DNA of 64,000 bases from Bacteroidota bacterium (GTDB lineage Bacteria; Bacteroidota; Bacteroidia; Flavobacteriales; Flavobacteriaceae). This document shows positions 10,001-19,068 of this stretch, piece by piece (within the stretch, counting starts at the first letter, position 1; each line of letters opens with the position of its first letter). Under the pieces are notes generated by a model. That model saw nothing but the letters and a program-made list of their open reading frames with translations. It made no database searches and was not told the origin of the DNA. A program made the position numbers and the translations under genes. The DNA lies in contig JAEXIT010000017.1 in the NCBI GenBank assembly GCA_023446155.1, positions 310,001 through 374,000 of the forward strand. The letters run 5' to 3'.

Positions 10001-12611
10001 TGATTATAACAGTATTACACCAGATGCTTGTTCAAACGCAAATGCCAGAACAGAAGCAGAAGACTATAAATTAACTGTAGTAGCAATACCATCATGTATG
10101 CCGCCTACAGCAGTTACTGCTACGGCTAACACAGCTTTTACAGCAACTGTAAACTGGACGGCTTCTACAACGACACCATCTAACGGATATGAAATTTATT
10201 ATTCGGAAACAAATACAGCGCCAACAGCAGGAACAACACCTAATGCAACGGCAGCTGCAGGAGCAGTAACGGCACCACTAACAGGATTGTCGGCTTCAAC
10301 AACATACTATGTTTGGGTACGTTCTAACTGTGGAACTGGAGACACCAGTGCTTGGACGTTGGCACCGGTAACCTTTACAACACCATGTAATCCACCGGTA
10401 ATTTCGGCTACAACGCCGGCAAGTATCTGCGGACAAGGAACGGCTACTTTAGGAGCTACTGCCAACGAAGGAAACATTAGCTGGTATGCAGCACAAACCG
10501 GAGGAGTGGCGCTTGGAACAGGAGCTTCATTTACGACACCTGTAATCACAGCAACGACATCTTACTGGGTTGAATCCAGCAGAGTGAATGGAACTGTTGC
10601 AGTAGGACCGGTATCACCAACCGCACAGGGAGGAACAATCGGAGCCCAAACAACGGCATGGGAAAATAACTTTACCGTTTTAAAAAGTACGAAATTAACA
10701 TCAGTAGATATATTCCCGGTAACATCAGGGCAAACCGGAGCAATCGTAGTTCGTAGTTCGGCTGGAGTGGTAATTGCTACCTATCCGTATACGACAAACG
10801 TAAGTGGAGGAGCAACAGCACAAACCATTACGTTAAACCATGCTTTAGCGCCAGGAAACTACCAGTTATATCCAACATTACCAGCAGATGGCGTAAACCG
10901 TAATACTACAGGAGCAGTATATCCGTATACTTCTTCGGTAGCGAGTATCAACGGAAACGGATACAATGCGGCTTACTTTATGGGAATGTACAACTGGAAA
11001 TTCGAAGATTCTTGTACTTCTGCAAGAACAGAAGTAGTTGCTACGGTAACAACGCCACCGGCATTAACATTAAGTACAGCCAGTACAGCGGTAGTTTGTA
11101 GCGGATCATCTAGTGCTGCAGTAACAATTACGGCAGGTGCTTCAAGTTATGATACATTTACCTGGACACCGGCAACGGGAGTAACCGGAGATGCAACGAA
11201 CGGATGGACATTTAACCCAACCGCAACAACAACGTATACTTTAAAAGCGATTAACACTACTAATGGATGTAATGTGGAAACTACTGTAGTGGTGAACATC
11301 AATCCTGCACCGGTAGTATATGTTGCTGCAGCACCGACAACAGTTTGTGAAGGAACATCGGCATCATTAACAGCAACAACCGATACAAGTGCGCCAGGAA
11401 CTATCACAATAGGAACGGGAACAACGTTAACCAGTGAAACGGCACAACCAACAGCGTTCTGTAACCGTTGGAGACAGTACTGGAACCAAACGGTATTTAC
11501 TGCGGCTGAATTAACTGCTGCGGGATTAAAACCGGGTAACATTACTTCGATTGCTTACAATATTACAACGTTAGGAAGTGGAACGAACGTAACCAACTTT
11601 ACGGTTAGAATCGGAACAACAACCAATTCTGTATTAACTGGATTTACAACAACCGGATTAAACTTAGTTTACGGACCGGCTACTTATGCGCATGCGATTG
11701 GATTAAATACCATCACGTTCGATACACCATATGTGTGGGACGGAGTGTCTAACATCATTTTAGATATCAGACAAGAAGGAGCGGATTCCTCTAATAATGC
11801 GATTACCTATTATACCGCTACAACAGATAATACTACGGTATCGGCTACAACAAGTACAGCTCCAACGACTACTGTATTAGCAAATAGTAACCCGACACCT
11901 GCTTTATCGAAAAACAGATTAAATGTAGTATTCGGTGGACAAGTAGGTTCAACAGGACCAGGTAGCTTAAACTGGACTTGGATGCCGGGTAACTTAACAG
12001 GAAGTTCTGTAACGGTTACACCAGCTACAACGACTACTTATACCGTTAGAGGAACAAACCCAACAACGGGATGTTATACCGAATCGACGGTAACGGTAAA
12101 CGTTAATCCGGCGCCGGCAGCACCAACAGGAAATGCTACTCAGACTATCAATGTCAATACAGCAGATCAGGCAACTATCGCTGATCTTGTGGCAAACGGA
12201 ACCGCTGTGGTATGGTATGCTACGGAAGCAGATGCTATCGCAAATGTTAGCCCATTGGCAACGACTGTACAATTGGTTAATGGTGCTACTTACTATGCGA
12301 TGCAAACGGTAGGTGGTTGTAGAAGCAATACGCCACTAGCTGTAACGGTAACAGTAGGATTAGGAACAGGATCATTTAATATGCCAGGATTGAAATACTA
12401 TCCAAACCCGGTAGTGGACGTGTTTACGGTAACGTATACAAACGACATTACTTCGGTTGAGGTATTCAATTTGGTAGGACAACGCGTAATCGCAATGCAG
12501 CCAAATGCTACAATAGCATTAGTAGATATGAGTGTATTGCCAACAGGAGCGTATATCCTTCAGATTAAAGCAAACGGACAGTCACAGTCGGTAAAAGTGA
12601 TTAAAAAATAA
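7062..12611 (+). CDS. Giant secreted FN3/GEVED/Ig-like protein with T9SS type A sorting domain
   Basis: A 1,849-residue secreted protein, probably an adhesin or surface-layer component; no enzyme motif was seen. Order: signal peptide 1-39 (ends QASAQ); jelly-roll domain about 40-245; FN3 at 246; cleaved-adhesin-like domain about 344-505; FN3 at 506; a second copy of that adhesin-like domain about 605-765; FN3 at 766; GEVED domain about 864-1008 (WVDWNNDLVFD, then EAEDYKLTV); a fourth FN3 about 1012-1108; Ig-like about 1109-1175; an unnamed module about 1166-1330; Ig-like about 1331-1415; an Ig-like domain interrupted by a large insert, 1416-1680; a pre-CTD Ig-like unit; and a type A sorting domain about 1771-1849 (YYPNPVVD, VFNLVGQRV, KVIKK). 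The 260-residue FN3 plus adhesin unit is duplicated in tandem. The next gene downstream is a shorter paralog. Confidence 0.92.
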   Translation: MKNSTYLSKFRWRNALKLHLKMSCLLLMALLAGHQASAQGTQTTVLINPNAEGGFENGSTFDANGWTTVNGTPNTWNVGTVPGWFTGNGGAYVSNDSGTTWAYSNGTATRSHFYRDVTFPAGVTTVTLKFDWRGNGNDGNSDNLLVYLVDTNITPTTSGPTGTNTTTTGWTNYTDGTTGYYLLQRNGTVNPTTTTAVTYSLTTAQMSYVAGKTKRLIFVWKNNGSVGTNPPASVDNISLTTVAPTCLKPADVAATAITTTTATLNWTASVSNPASGYEYEIRTSGAAGSGATGLFTSGTTAAGVTTASLTGLVNSTVYTVYVRANCGSGDFSDWTATYTFTTLCDTATIPYIVPIEAVTVPALPVCTVAQNVNNDTKTWVSYASTAGITGKVMGYPYHGTNVANDWFFTNGLNLTQGVVYRLKFKYKDTGYAEKLKVGIGNTAVNTAMTTTLFDVTTGAATTVVAKEVDFTVPTTGVYNIGFQCYSAANMNVLYLGEISVELGPTCVPPTTITATNILATTATIGWSEPVALPSAGYEYEVRTSGAAGSGATGLANSGSTAAGVLTANVTGLTAVTTYTVYVRANCGSGNFSAWSAAYTFATGCETSVIPYTMPIEAVTVPAIPVCTTVQNVNNDTKTWVSVASVAGITGKVMSYPYHGSNAANDWLFTNGLSLTQGTSYRLKFKYKDSSYAEKLKVGIGNGAVNTAMATTLFDVTTGTSNAVVAKEIDFTVPTTGVYNIGFQCYSAANMNTLYLGEVSVEVTPSCLVPTALTVSGTTLVSTTIGWTAPATAPAAGYEYEVRTSGAAGSGATGLATSGSTAAGVVTANVTGLTASTNYTVYVRSNCGSGSFSVWTAATTFRTGYCVPSSTASTTYINNFTTTGGSTNISNSASGYTTGGYQDNYATATVTQYPTGTINFSSAIVGGSVGTAIWVDWNNDLVFDNATERVYVTTAYGNDQTGSFIVPAGTALGDYRMRVRIDYNSITPDACSNANARTEAEDYKLTVVAIPSCMPPTAVTATANTAFTATVNWTASTTTPSNGYEIYYSETNTAPTAGTTPNATAAAGAVTAPLTGLSASTTYYVWVRSNCGTGDTSAWTLAPVTFTTPCNPPVISATTPASICGQGTATLGATANEGNISWYAAQTGGVALGTGASFTTPVITATTSYWVESSRVNGTVAVGPVSPTAQGGTIGAQTTAWENNFTVLKSTKLTSVDIFPVTSGQTGAIVVRSSAGVVIATYPYTTNVSGGATAQTITLNHALAPGNYQLYPTLPADGVNRNTTGAVYPYTSSVASINGNGYNAAYFMGMYNWKFEDSCTSARTEVVATVTTPPALTLSTASTAVVCSGSSSAAVTITAGASSYDTFTWTPATGVTGDATNGWTFNPTATTTYTLKAINTTNGCNVETTVVVNINPAPVVYVAAAPTTVCEGTSASLTATTDTSAPGTITIGTGTTLTSETAQPTAFCNRWRQYWNQTVFTAAELTAAGLKPGNITSIAYNITTLGSGTNVTNFTVRIGTTTNSVLTGFTTTGLNLVYGPATYAHAIGLNTITFDTPYVWDGVSNIILDIRQEGADSSNNAITYYTATTDNTTVSATTSTAPTTTVLANSNPTPALSKNRLNVVFGGQVGSTGPGSLNWTWMPGNLTGSSVTVTPATTTTYTVRGTNPTTGCYTESTVTVNVNPAPAAPTGNATQTINVNTADQATIADLVANGTAVVWYATEADAIANVSPLATTVQLVNGATYYAMQTVGGCRSNTPLAVTVTVGLGTGSFNMPGLKYYPNPVVDVFTVTYTNDITSVEVFNLVGQRVIAMQPNATIALVDMSVLPTGAYILQIKANGQSQSVKVIKK
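7797..9356 (+). repeat. Two 780-bp tandem coding repeats (FN3 + adhesin-like unit)
   Basis: Corresponding cysteine codons open each FN3 at 7797, 8577 and 9357, so the period is exactly 780 bp (260 residues) for two full units, with a third FN3 starting a truncated unit. The copies remain very similar, for example the shared block KTWVS..S.AGITGKVM and YSAANMN.LYLGE.SVE. Confidence 0.92.
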
Positions 12612-12633
12612 TTAATTCCGTTTTTTATATAAG

Positions 12634-12664
12634 AAAGGGCTGTCGTTACGACAGCCCTTTTTTT
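12634..12664 (+). terminator. Intrinsic terminator
   Basis: A 13-bp stem (12634-12646 AAAGGGCTGTCGT with 12648-12660) with a single-base apex and a T run ending at 12664. It closes the gene that ends at 12611. Confidence 0.9.
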
Positions 12665-12850
12665 ATGGCGCCCGGTTAGTGAATGAGTGCCATTTGTGGT
12701 ATTATAAAAACAAACAATAAGTTAATATAATGCATATAGTGTTTTTATTTTGTTATAATGTTCTTTTTTGTTTATTAAAATGATAAGTTTTTATGATACA
12801 TGATCAATATTTGCTTACATTGGTGCTAATAAACTGTTAATATTTTATTT

Positions 12851-15800
12851 ATGAAAAAAACTACTTTATTAAGCAAATTTGGATGGCATAAAAAACCGAC
12901 ACCGGGTTGGAGTGCCTTTTGTTTGTTTATGCTAACCCTTTGTTTGGGGCAGTTACAGGCTCAGACGGTTTTAATTAACCCTACGGGAGATGGCGGTTTC
13001 GAAACCGGAACCACACTTGCTGCCAACGGATGGACGGCTATAGATGATACGACCAACAAATGGGCTTTAGGAACAACTCCGGGATGGTTTACCGGAAATA
13101 GAGGTGCCTTTATTTCGAATGATGGAGGAACGACCTGGAATTATAACACAACTGCAACCAGCAGATCTTTTTTCTATAGAGATATTGCTTTCCCGGCCGG
13201 AACGACAGCGGTAAACCTTACGTTCGACTGGCGTGGAAACGGGAATGACGGGAATTATGATAACCTGATGGTATATGTTATCGATACCAATATCACCCCG
13301 TCTAATGTTGGGCCAACCGGAACCAATACGACCACTACAGGATGGACCGGATATACCAACGGAACTACAGGGTATTACCTGTTACAACGTGCCGGAACAG
13401 TCAATCCGACTACAACAACAGCGGTGGCTTATTCGTTTACTACGGCGCAGGTGAACTATGTGGCCGGAAAAACAAAACGAGTGGTATTTGTTTGGAAAAA
13501 TGACTCATCCGACGGAACGAATCCACCGGCATCATTGGATAATATTTCATTGACAGCTACGGTGCCAACTTGTTTTGCACCAACAGCGATTGTAACCAGT
13601 GCGATCACTAAAAACAGCGCTACTATTGCATGGACAGCACCGACAACAGCACCGGCAAGCGGATACGAATATGAAGTAAGAAGCAGTGGTGCCGCTGGAA
13701 GTGGTGCTACCGGATTGGGAGCATCGGGAACTTCTCCGGCAGGAGTGGTAACACAAAACGTTACCGGATTGGCACCATCAACGACTTATACGGTTTATGT
13801 GCGATCCAGCTGTGGAGGTGGTGACTTTAGTGCATGGGCAGCTTCTTCGGCTTTCACAACCAAATGTGATTACTTTGATATTACAGCAACGACACCGGGA
13901 TCTGTATGTGGAACCGGATCGGCTACACTTACGGCTACGGCAAGTGGTGGAACAATCAATTGGTTTGCAGCGCAAACGGGTGGTACGGCAATTGGAACAG
14001 GTGGAACATTTAACACACCGGTAATTTCAGCAACAACATCTTATTGGGTTGAAACAAGTGTTCCGGGGACTACAAGTGTAGGGCCGGTTTCACCAACAGC
14101 ACAAGGCGGTACCATTGGAACGCAAACAATCGAGTGGGATGTGAGTTTTACCGTTTTACAAAACACCAAACTGATTTCAGTAGATGTATTCCCGGTAACA
14201 TCGGGACAAAACGGAGCAATTATTGTTCGTAGCTCATCGGGAACTGTAATTGCAACTTATCCGTATGTGACTAACGTAGCAGGTGGAGCAACTGCGCAAA
14301 CCATTACATTAAATCATACTTTAACACCAGGAAGTTATCAGTTATATCCAACATTGCCATCAGGTGGTGTAAGTCGTAACGTATCGGGAGCAACGTATCC
14401 GTACACTTCTGCGGCAGCAAACATTACGGGAAATGGATACGACCCAGCGTATTTCATGGGCTTCTATAACTGGAAATTCGATTTATCATGTTCTTCACCA
14501 AGAACGGAAGTGGTAGCCACTACTACTACGGCACCGGCAATCACGTTAAGTGCAAATAGTACAGCGGCAGTTTGTAGCGGATCATCAAGCAGTGTTATTA
14601 CGCTAGCTACAGGAGGATCAAACTACGATACCTATACCTGGTCACCTGCAACCGGAGTAACCGGAGATGCAACCAATGGATGGACATTTAACCCTGCGGC
14701 GACTACAACCTATACGGTAACAGCGTCACAATCGGCAGGAAGTTGTGCTACTACTGCAGCTGTAGTGGTAAACATCAACCCGAATCCGGTAGTGAATGTT
14801 GCAGCAACTCCGGCAACAATTTGTGAAGGATCATCATCATCATTAGCAGCAACAACGCAAACAGTAGGACCTGGAACGGTAACTGTTGGAGCTGGAACAA
14901 CCTTATCGGGCGATACGGCACAACCAACAGCTTTCTGTAATCGTTGGGCACAATACTGGAATCAAACGGTATTTACGGCGGCTGAGTTAACAGCGGCAGG
15001 ATTGAAACCGGGTAATATTACGTCATTGGCTTACCGAATCACAACATTAGGAAGCGGAACTAACGTAACCAACTTCACAATCCGAATCGGAACAACAACG
15101 AACTCTGTATTAACAGGATTTACAACAACCGGGTTAAACTTAGTGTATGGACCGGCAACGTATACCCATGCAGTAGGATTAAATACGATCACTTTTGCAA
15201 CACCATATGTATGGGACGGAACATCCAACATCATTGTGGATATCAGACAAGATGGAGCGGATTTAACGTATAATGCGATCACTTATTATACAGCTACAGC
15301 TGATAATACTACGGTATCGGCTACTACAAGTGTATTATCATCGGCAACAGTATTGGCTACAACCAACCCGACACCAGCGTTATCTAAAAACAGATTAAAC
15401 GTAGTATTCGGAGGTCAGACAAATACAACAGGACCTGGCGACTTAAACTGGACGTGGATGCCGGGTAACTTAACTGGAAGCACGGTAACGGTATCACCGG
15501 CTACAACAACTACTTATACGGTGAGAGGGACAAACCCGACTACGGGATGTTATACCGAATCGACTGTAACTGTAAATGTAACAGCGGCACCGGCAGCACC
15601 AACAGGAGCGGCAACACAAACGTTCAATGTAAATGCACCATCTGATGCTACTGTAGCAAACCTTGTGGCTACCGGAACTGCAATAGTATGGTATGCAACC
15701 GAAGCGGATGCTATCGCTAATGTTAACCCATTGGCATCGACTACGCAATTGGTAAACGGAGCTATATATTATGCAATGCATACCGTTGGAGGATGTAGAA

Positions 15801-16087
15801 GTTTAACGCCACTGGCTGTAACGGCTACGGTAACGTTAGGATCGGCATCGTTCAATTTACCGGGATTAAAATATTATCCAAACCCGGTAGTGGATGTGTT
15901 TACAGTAATGTATACAAATGACATTACTTCGGTTGAGGTATTTAATTTAGTGGGACAACGCGTAATCGCGGTACAACCAAATGCAACAACAGCTTCAGTA
16001 GACATGAGTGTGTTGCCAACAGGAGCTTATATCCTACAGGTTAAAGCAAACGGACAATCACAATCCATTAAAGTGATTAAAAAATAA
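12851..16087 (+). CDS. Secreted FN3/Ig-like protein with T9SS type A sorting domain, paralog of the upstream gene
   Basis: A 1,078-residue shorter paralog of the upstream 1,849-residue protein. Order: signal peptide 1-38 (ends QLQAQ); N-terminal jelly-roll about 39-238, with the same opening TVLINP and W.TGN.GA blocks; a single FN3 from about 240; Ig-like about 339-395; the same unnamed module about 396-557; Ig-like about 560-648; insert-bearing Ig-like domain about 649-913; pre-CTD Ig-like unit about 914-995; and type A sorting domain about 1000-1078. Compared with its neighbour it lacks the two FN3 plus adhesin repeats and the GEVED domain. The sorting domains differ at only a few positions. 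No promoter matching the full -7 consensus was found in the 186 bp before it. Function is unknown; a cell-surface adhesin is an inference. Confidence 0.92.
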   Translation: MKKTTLLSKFGWHKKPTPGWSAFCLFMLTLCLGQLQAQTVLINPTGDGGFETGTTLAANGWTAIDDTTNKWALGTTPGWFTGNRGAFISNDGGTTWNYNTTATSRSFFYRDIAFPAGTTAVNLTFDWRGNGNDGNYDNLMVYVIDTNITPSNVGPTGTNTTTTGWTGYTNGTTGYYLLQRAGTVNPTTTTAVAYSFTTAQVNYVAGKTKRVVFVWKNDSSDGTNPPASLDNISLTATVPTCFAPTAIVTSAITKNSATIAWTAPTTAPASGYEYEVRSSGAAGSGATGLGASGTSPAGVVTQNVTGLAPSTTYTVYVRSSCGGGDFSAWAASSAFTTKCDYFDITATTPGSVCGTGSATLTATASGGTINWFAAQTGGTAIGTGGTFNTPVISATTSYWVETSVPGTTSVGPVSPTAQGGTIGTQTIEWDVSFTVLQNTKLISVDVFPVTSGQNGAIIVRSSSGTVIATYPYVTNVAGGATAQTITLNHTLTPGSYQLYPTLPSGGVSRNVSGATYPYTSAAANITGNGYDPAYFMGFYNWKFDLSCSSPRTEVVATTTTAPAITLSANSTAAVCSGSSSSVITLATGGSNYDTYTWSPATGVTGDATNGWTFNPAATTTYTVTASQSAGSCATTAAVVVNINPNPVVNVAATPATICEGSSSSLAATTQTVGPGTVTVGAGTTLSGDTAQPTAFCNRWAQYWNQTVFTAAELTAAGLKPGNITSLAYRITTLGSGTNVTNFTIRIGTTTNSVLTGFTTTGLNLVYGPATYTHAVGLNTITFATPYVWDGTSNIIVDIRQDGADLTYNAITYYTATADNTTVSATTSVLSSATVLATTNPTPALSKNRLNVVFGGQTNTTGPGDLNWTWMPGNLTGSTVTVSPATTTTYTVRGTNPTTGCYTESTVTVNVTAAPAAPTGAATQTFNVNAPSDATVANLVATGTAIVWYATEADAIANVNPLASTTQLVNGAIYYAMHTVGGCRSLTPLAVTATVTLGSASFNLPGLKYYPNPVVDVFTVMYTNDITSVEVFNLVGQRVIAVQPNATTASVDMSVLPTGAYILQVKANGQSQSIKVIKK

Positions 16088-16112
16088 TAGTTTTTTGAAT
16101 AGCATGCCTAAG

Positions 16113-16138
16113 AGCCTCTCAATTGAGAGGCTTTTTTT
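16113..16138 (+). terminator. Intrinsic terminator
   Basis: A perfect 20-bp palindrome (16113-16132, AGCCTCTCAATTGAGAGGCT) followed by a run of seven T. Confidence 0.9.
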
Positions 16139-16225
16139 ATGGCTATAGGCGCGAGTTAACAGAATGATAACCTTATGCATAGTATATGATAATGTGGTAA
16201 TTAGTGTCTGGTTATTAGGGTTCTA

Positions 16226-16233
16226 TATTTTTG
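16226..16233 (+). promoter_or_regulatory. Promoter -7 box of the three-gene secreted-protein operon
   Basis: TATTTTTG fits the Bacteroidota TAnnTTTG element. No TTG lies at the usual distance upstream. The predicted leader before the ATG at 16284 would be about 45 nt. Confidence 0.5.
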
Positions 16234-16283
16234 TATGGCTCAAAATGAATGGGGCGGAATACAATAAAAAAGAACTTATTTGA

Positions 16284-17927
16284 ATGAAATTATTACAATT
16301 CAACATATCAAAATTACATTGCAAACAAAGCTTTTTCGGAGCAGTACTACTAATGTTGTTCGCGATCAATACGACACAGGGACAGGCGATTTTTAGTAAT
16401 CCGATAACCGGAACGAATCCGAATACTGCGAATCCGTATACGACCGGGCAAACGGTAAGTCCAAATATTACCGTTTCGGGTATCGGTCGCGGATCGGGGA
16501 TAACCGGAACCAATACCAATAACCGGTATAACGCTACGGGTTGGAATTCCGGAACCCTTTCGAATACCAAATATTTTGAATTTACACTAACACCATCGGC
16601 GGGTTACCTTATAAAATTTGCTAGTTTTGAATACACGGCACAGGCTTCGGGCTCCGGTCCGACATCTTTTGCGTTCCGATCGTCATTGGATGGCTACGGA
16701 ACCAATATCGGAACGGCAACCGCAACCGGAACAACCATCAGTTTGACGGCTGCGGCCTACCAAAACGTTACGGCTCCCATTACTTTTCGAATTTACGCCT
16801 GGGGCGCTTCTGCGGCTGGAGGAACGTTTAGTATAAACGACTTTGCTTTTAACGGAATTATAACCACGGCTTGTACGCAACCCACGGTAACCAGTTTTCT
16901 GCCAACATCGGCGCCAATAAATGCCCTGATCAAAATCAACGGAAGTGGATTTATGAATGGATCCGGGACTTCGGCGGTGTTGTTTAATGGCGTACCGGCA
17001 ACGTCTTTTACGGTTATTTCGAATACGCTTATTGAAGCCGTAGTGCCGGTGGGAAGTACCACAGGAACGGTCAGTATTACGACCAATAGCTGTACCGGGA
17101 CTTCACCGGTTTTTACCGTACTTCGGTCGACATGTACCACTTTGTACTCCGATATTTTTATTTCGGAATTATATGATGCCGACCGTGGTGATGGCGGAAT
17201 TATCGAATTATATAACGGAACCGGAGCGACCGTCAATATGTCGCAATATTCATTCCTACGATACGGAACAGCAGGTGATCCTGCGCCTTCCTATACAGTA
17301 AACCTTACTGGAAATTTGGCTTCCGGAAGCTTGTATCTGATCCGAATCGGAAACGATCCAGCGATTTGTACGTTTACACAAAATATATCGTACACAACCG
17401 GATTTAATGCCGATGACGGTTTTGAATTGGTTAAAAACGGAACCGTAATCGATGCGGTAAATGCACCGGATAACACCGGGTTTACCATGATCCGCCGAAA
17501 CGACGTAGTGGCGCCAAACAATGTTTATGTGCCGAGTGAATGGAATTCGTCATCAACGGAAAGTTGCGACGATATCGGGATTCATAATTATTCGGTATCC
17601 AATACCACTTCGATAACAACACAGCCTGTACAGCGTACAATATGTGAAGGGCAATCGGCAACTTTTTCAGTAGCTATGAGTAATACAACAGGTGTTACCT
17701 ATCAATGGAAAATGCTGAATAGTGCCGGAAACTGGGTAAATGTGACCAATACCGCGCCTTATTCCGGAGCGACAACAGCGGTGTTAACGATCAGTAATGT
17801 TCCGATGGGATTGAACGGTAACCAGTATTACTGTTTTGTAACCACACCAAGCTGTCAGGAACATTCGTATGCAGCAACCTTAAAAGTGGTATCCAAACCG
17901 ACCACTATGGGAATTTATTACAATTAA
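16284..17927 (+). CDS. Secreted protein with IPT/TIG and lamin-tail domains, no recognisable sorting domain
   Basis: A 547-residue exported protein. Order: signal peptide about 1-34 (ends NTTQGQ); jelly-roll-like domain about 35-195; IPT/TIG domain about 196-277 (FLPTSAPINALIKINGSGF); lamin-tail domain from about 284 (DIFISELYDADRGDGGIIEL); Ig-like domain about 441-540 with a Cys pair (TICEGQ and YYCFV). It ends in PTTMGIYYN. There is no type A, B or C T9SS domain, although the architecture is that of an exported surface protein. It is the first gene of a likely operon: 27 bp separate it from the next gene, whose product ends in a similar tail. Lamin-tail domains in secreted bacterial proteins are often linked to surface or nuclease proteins; no nuclease motif is present. 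Function unknown. Confidence 0.88.
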   Translation: MKLLQFNISKLHCKQSFFGAVLLMLFAINTTQGQAIFSNPITGTNPNTANPYTTGQTVSPNITVSGIGRGSGITGTNTNNRYNATGWNSGTLSNTKYFEFTLTPSAGYLIKFASFEYTAQASGSGPTSFAFRSSLDGYGTNIGTATATGTTISLTAAAYQNVTAPITFRIYAWGASAAGGTFSINDFAFNGIITTACTQPTVTSFLPTSAPINALIKINGSGFMNGSGTSAVLFNGVPATSFTVISNTLIEAVVPVGSTTGTVSITTNSCTGTSPVFTVLRSTCTTLYSDIFISELYDADRGDGGIIELYNGTGATVNMSQYSFLRYGTAGDPAPSYTVNLTGNLASGSLYLIRIGNDPAICTFTQNISYTTGFNADDGFELVKNGTVIDAVNAPDNTGFTMIRRNDVVAPNNVYVPSEWNSSSTESCDDIGIHNYSVSNTTSITTQPVQRTICEGQSATFSVAMSNTTGVTYQWKMLNSAGNWVNVTNTAPYSGATTAVLTISNVPMGLNGNQYYCFVTTPSCQEHSYAATLKVVSKPTTMGIYYN

Positions 17928-17954
17928 AAAAAGAAACTCATCAAAAACACAATA

Positions 17955-19028
17955 ATGAAAAAGAACTATTTTAAAACATTAATTTTCACGATAGTGATGT
18001 TGGCTACCTTAGGAACGTATGCGCAACAAACCATCTGTGTGGGCGCTATAAAGAATTATAGTGTTAATACTCCGGGTACGGGTCCTGCGGGATCAACCTA
18101 TGCGTGGACGGTAACACCTGCTGCATTTGCGGGAACCATCACCGGAACACCCAGCGTAAATGCGAACGCGATCACGATTAACTGGGGAACAACTCCTGCG
18201 GGCGTGTATACACTTCAGGTTATCGAAACCAATGCTTCCGGATGTCCCGGAGCACCGGTAAACCTTACCATCACAATAGAAGCGGCACCAGCCAATCCGG
18301 TTGTAACACTGGATCAACCAACCTGTACGGTAGCCACTGGTACCATTACGGTAACGCCTCCGGCTACAGGAACCGGATATATGTATAGTATTGACGGCGT
18401 AAATTATCAGGTGTCAAATATTTTCAATAGCGTAACGACAGGATCATATAACGTAACCATCAAAAGTGCAGGAGGTTGTATTTCGGGTAGTACACCAGCT
18501 GTGATCAATGCACAGCCGGCAGCGCCATCGGCACCGGTAGCTTCGGTAACACAACAGCCAAGCTGTGCGGTAGCTACGGGAACGATAACCGTAACCGGAC
18601 CAACCGGAACGGGCTATGAGTATAGTGTTGACGGAACGAACTATCAGACAGGAATGCAATTCACCGGACTTACGGCGGGAGCAACGTATAACGTTACGGT
18701 AAAAGTACCAGGTGGTTGTATTTCTACAGCAACGACATTAACAATCGATGCGCAACCGGTAGCGCCGGTAACACCGACTGTAGTGGTAACGCAACCGACC
18801 TGTTCGCAACCGATGGCTACAATTGAAGTAAGCGCACCACTTGGAACCGGATTAACGTATAGTATCGATGGTGTTAACTACCAGACCAGTCCGATTTTTA
18901 ATAACGTAGGACAAGGAACCTATCCGGTAACGGTACAGAATGCAGGAGGCTGTTTTTCGCCAATACAAAACGAAACCGTAAATCCGCAACCGGCGGCACC
19001 AACCACATCAGCAATCATTTTCAATTAG
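17955..19028 (+). CDS. Secreted protein with PKD-like domain and three SprB-like repeats, no recognisable sorting domain
   Basis: A 357-residue exported protein. A signal peptide (1-24, ends GTYAQ) precedes a PKD-like domain (about 25-112) that begins QTICVG and contains the W-G-x-x-P-A-G motif (NWGTTPAGVYTLQV). Three 80-residue SprB-like repeats follow, starting at about residues 116, 196 and 276, each with a Y-S-[IV]-D-G-x-N-Y-Q signature and a G-G-C motif. The protein stops in PTTSAIIFN, resembling the tail of the upstream gene product, and has no CTD. Its first domain is homologous to that of the next protein in the operon. SprB repeats are known from the gliding adhesin SprB of Flavobacterium; a surface filament or adhesin component is an inference. 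Confidence 0.88.
   Translation: MKKNYFKTLIFTIVMLATLGTYAQQTICVGAIKNYSVNTPGTGPAGSTYAWTVTPAAFAGTITGTPSVNANAITINWGTTPAGVYTLQVIETNASGCPGAPVNLTITIEAAPANPVVTLDQPTCTVATGTITVTPPATGTGYMYSIDGVNYQVSNIFNSVTTGSYNVTIKSAGGCISGSTPAVINAQPAAPSAPVASVTQQPSCAVATGTITVTGPTGTGYEYSVDGTNYQTGMQFTGLTAGATYNVTVKVPGGCISTATTLTIDAQPVAPVTPTVVVTQPTCSQPMATIEVSAPLGTGLTYSIDGVNYQTSPIFNNVGQGTYPVTVQNAGGCFSPIQNETVNPQPAAPTTSAIIFN
18300..19019 (+). repeat. Three 240-bp tandem SprB-like coding repeats
   Basis: Units begin at about 18300, 18540 and 18780, period about 240 bp (80 residues). Each encodes a Pro/Thr-rich linker, a Cys, a Y-S-[IV]-D-G-x-N-Y-Q block and a G-G-C motif. Confidence 0.85.
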
Positions 19029-19068
19029 TAAACCGATATCGATCGGCAGATTGGAGAAAAACGGAATA

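Noticed and set aside
11147..11542. Opposite-strand open frame of 131 codons within the 1,849-residue secreted protein gene
   Set aside because: It is a composition artefact of the threonine-rich coding strand, without any recognisable motif.
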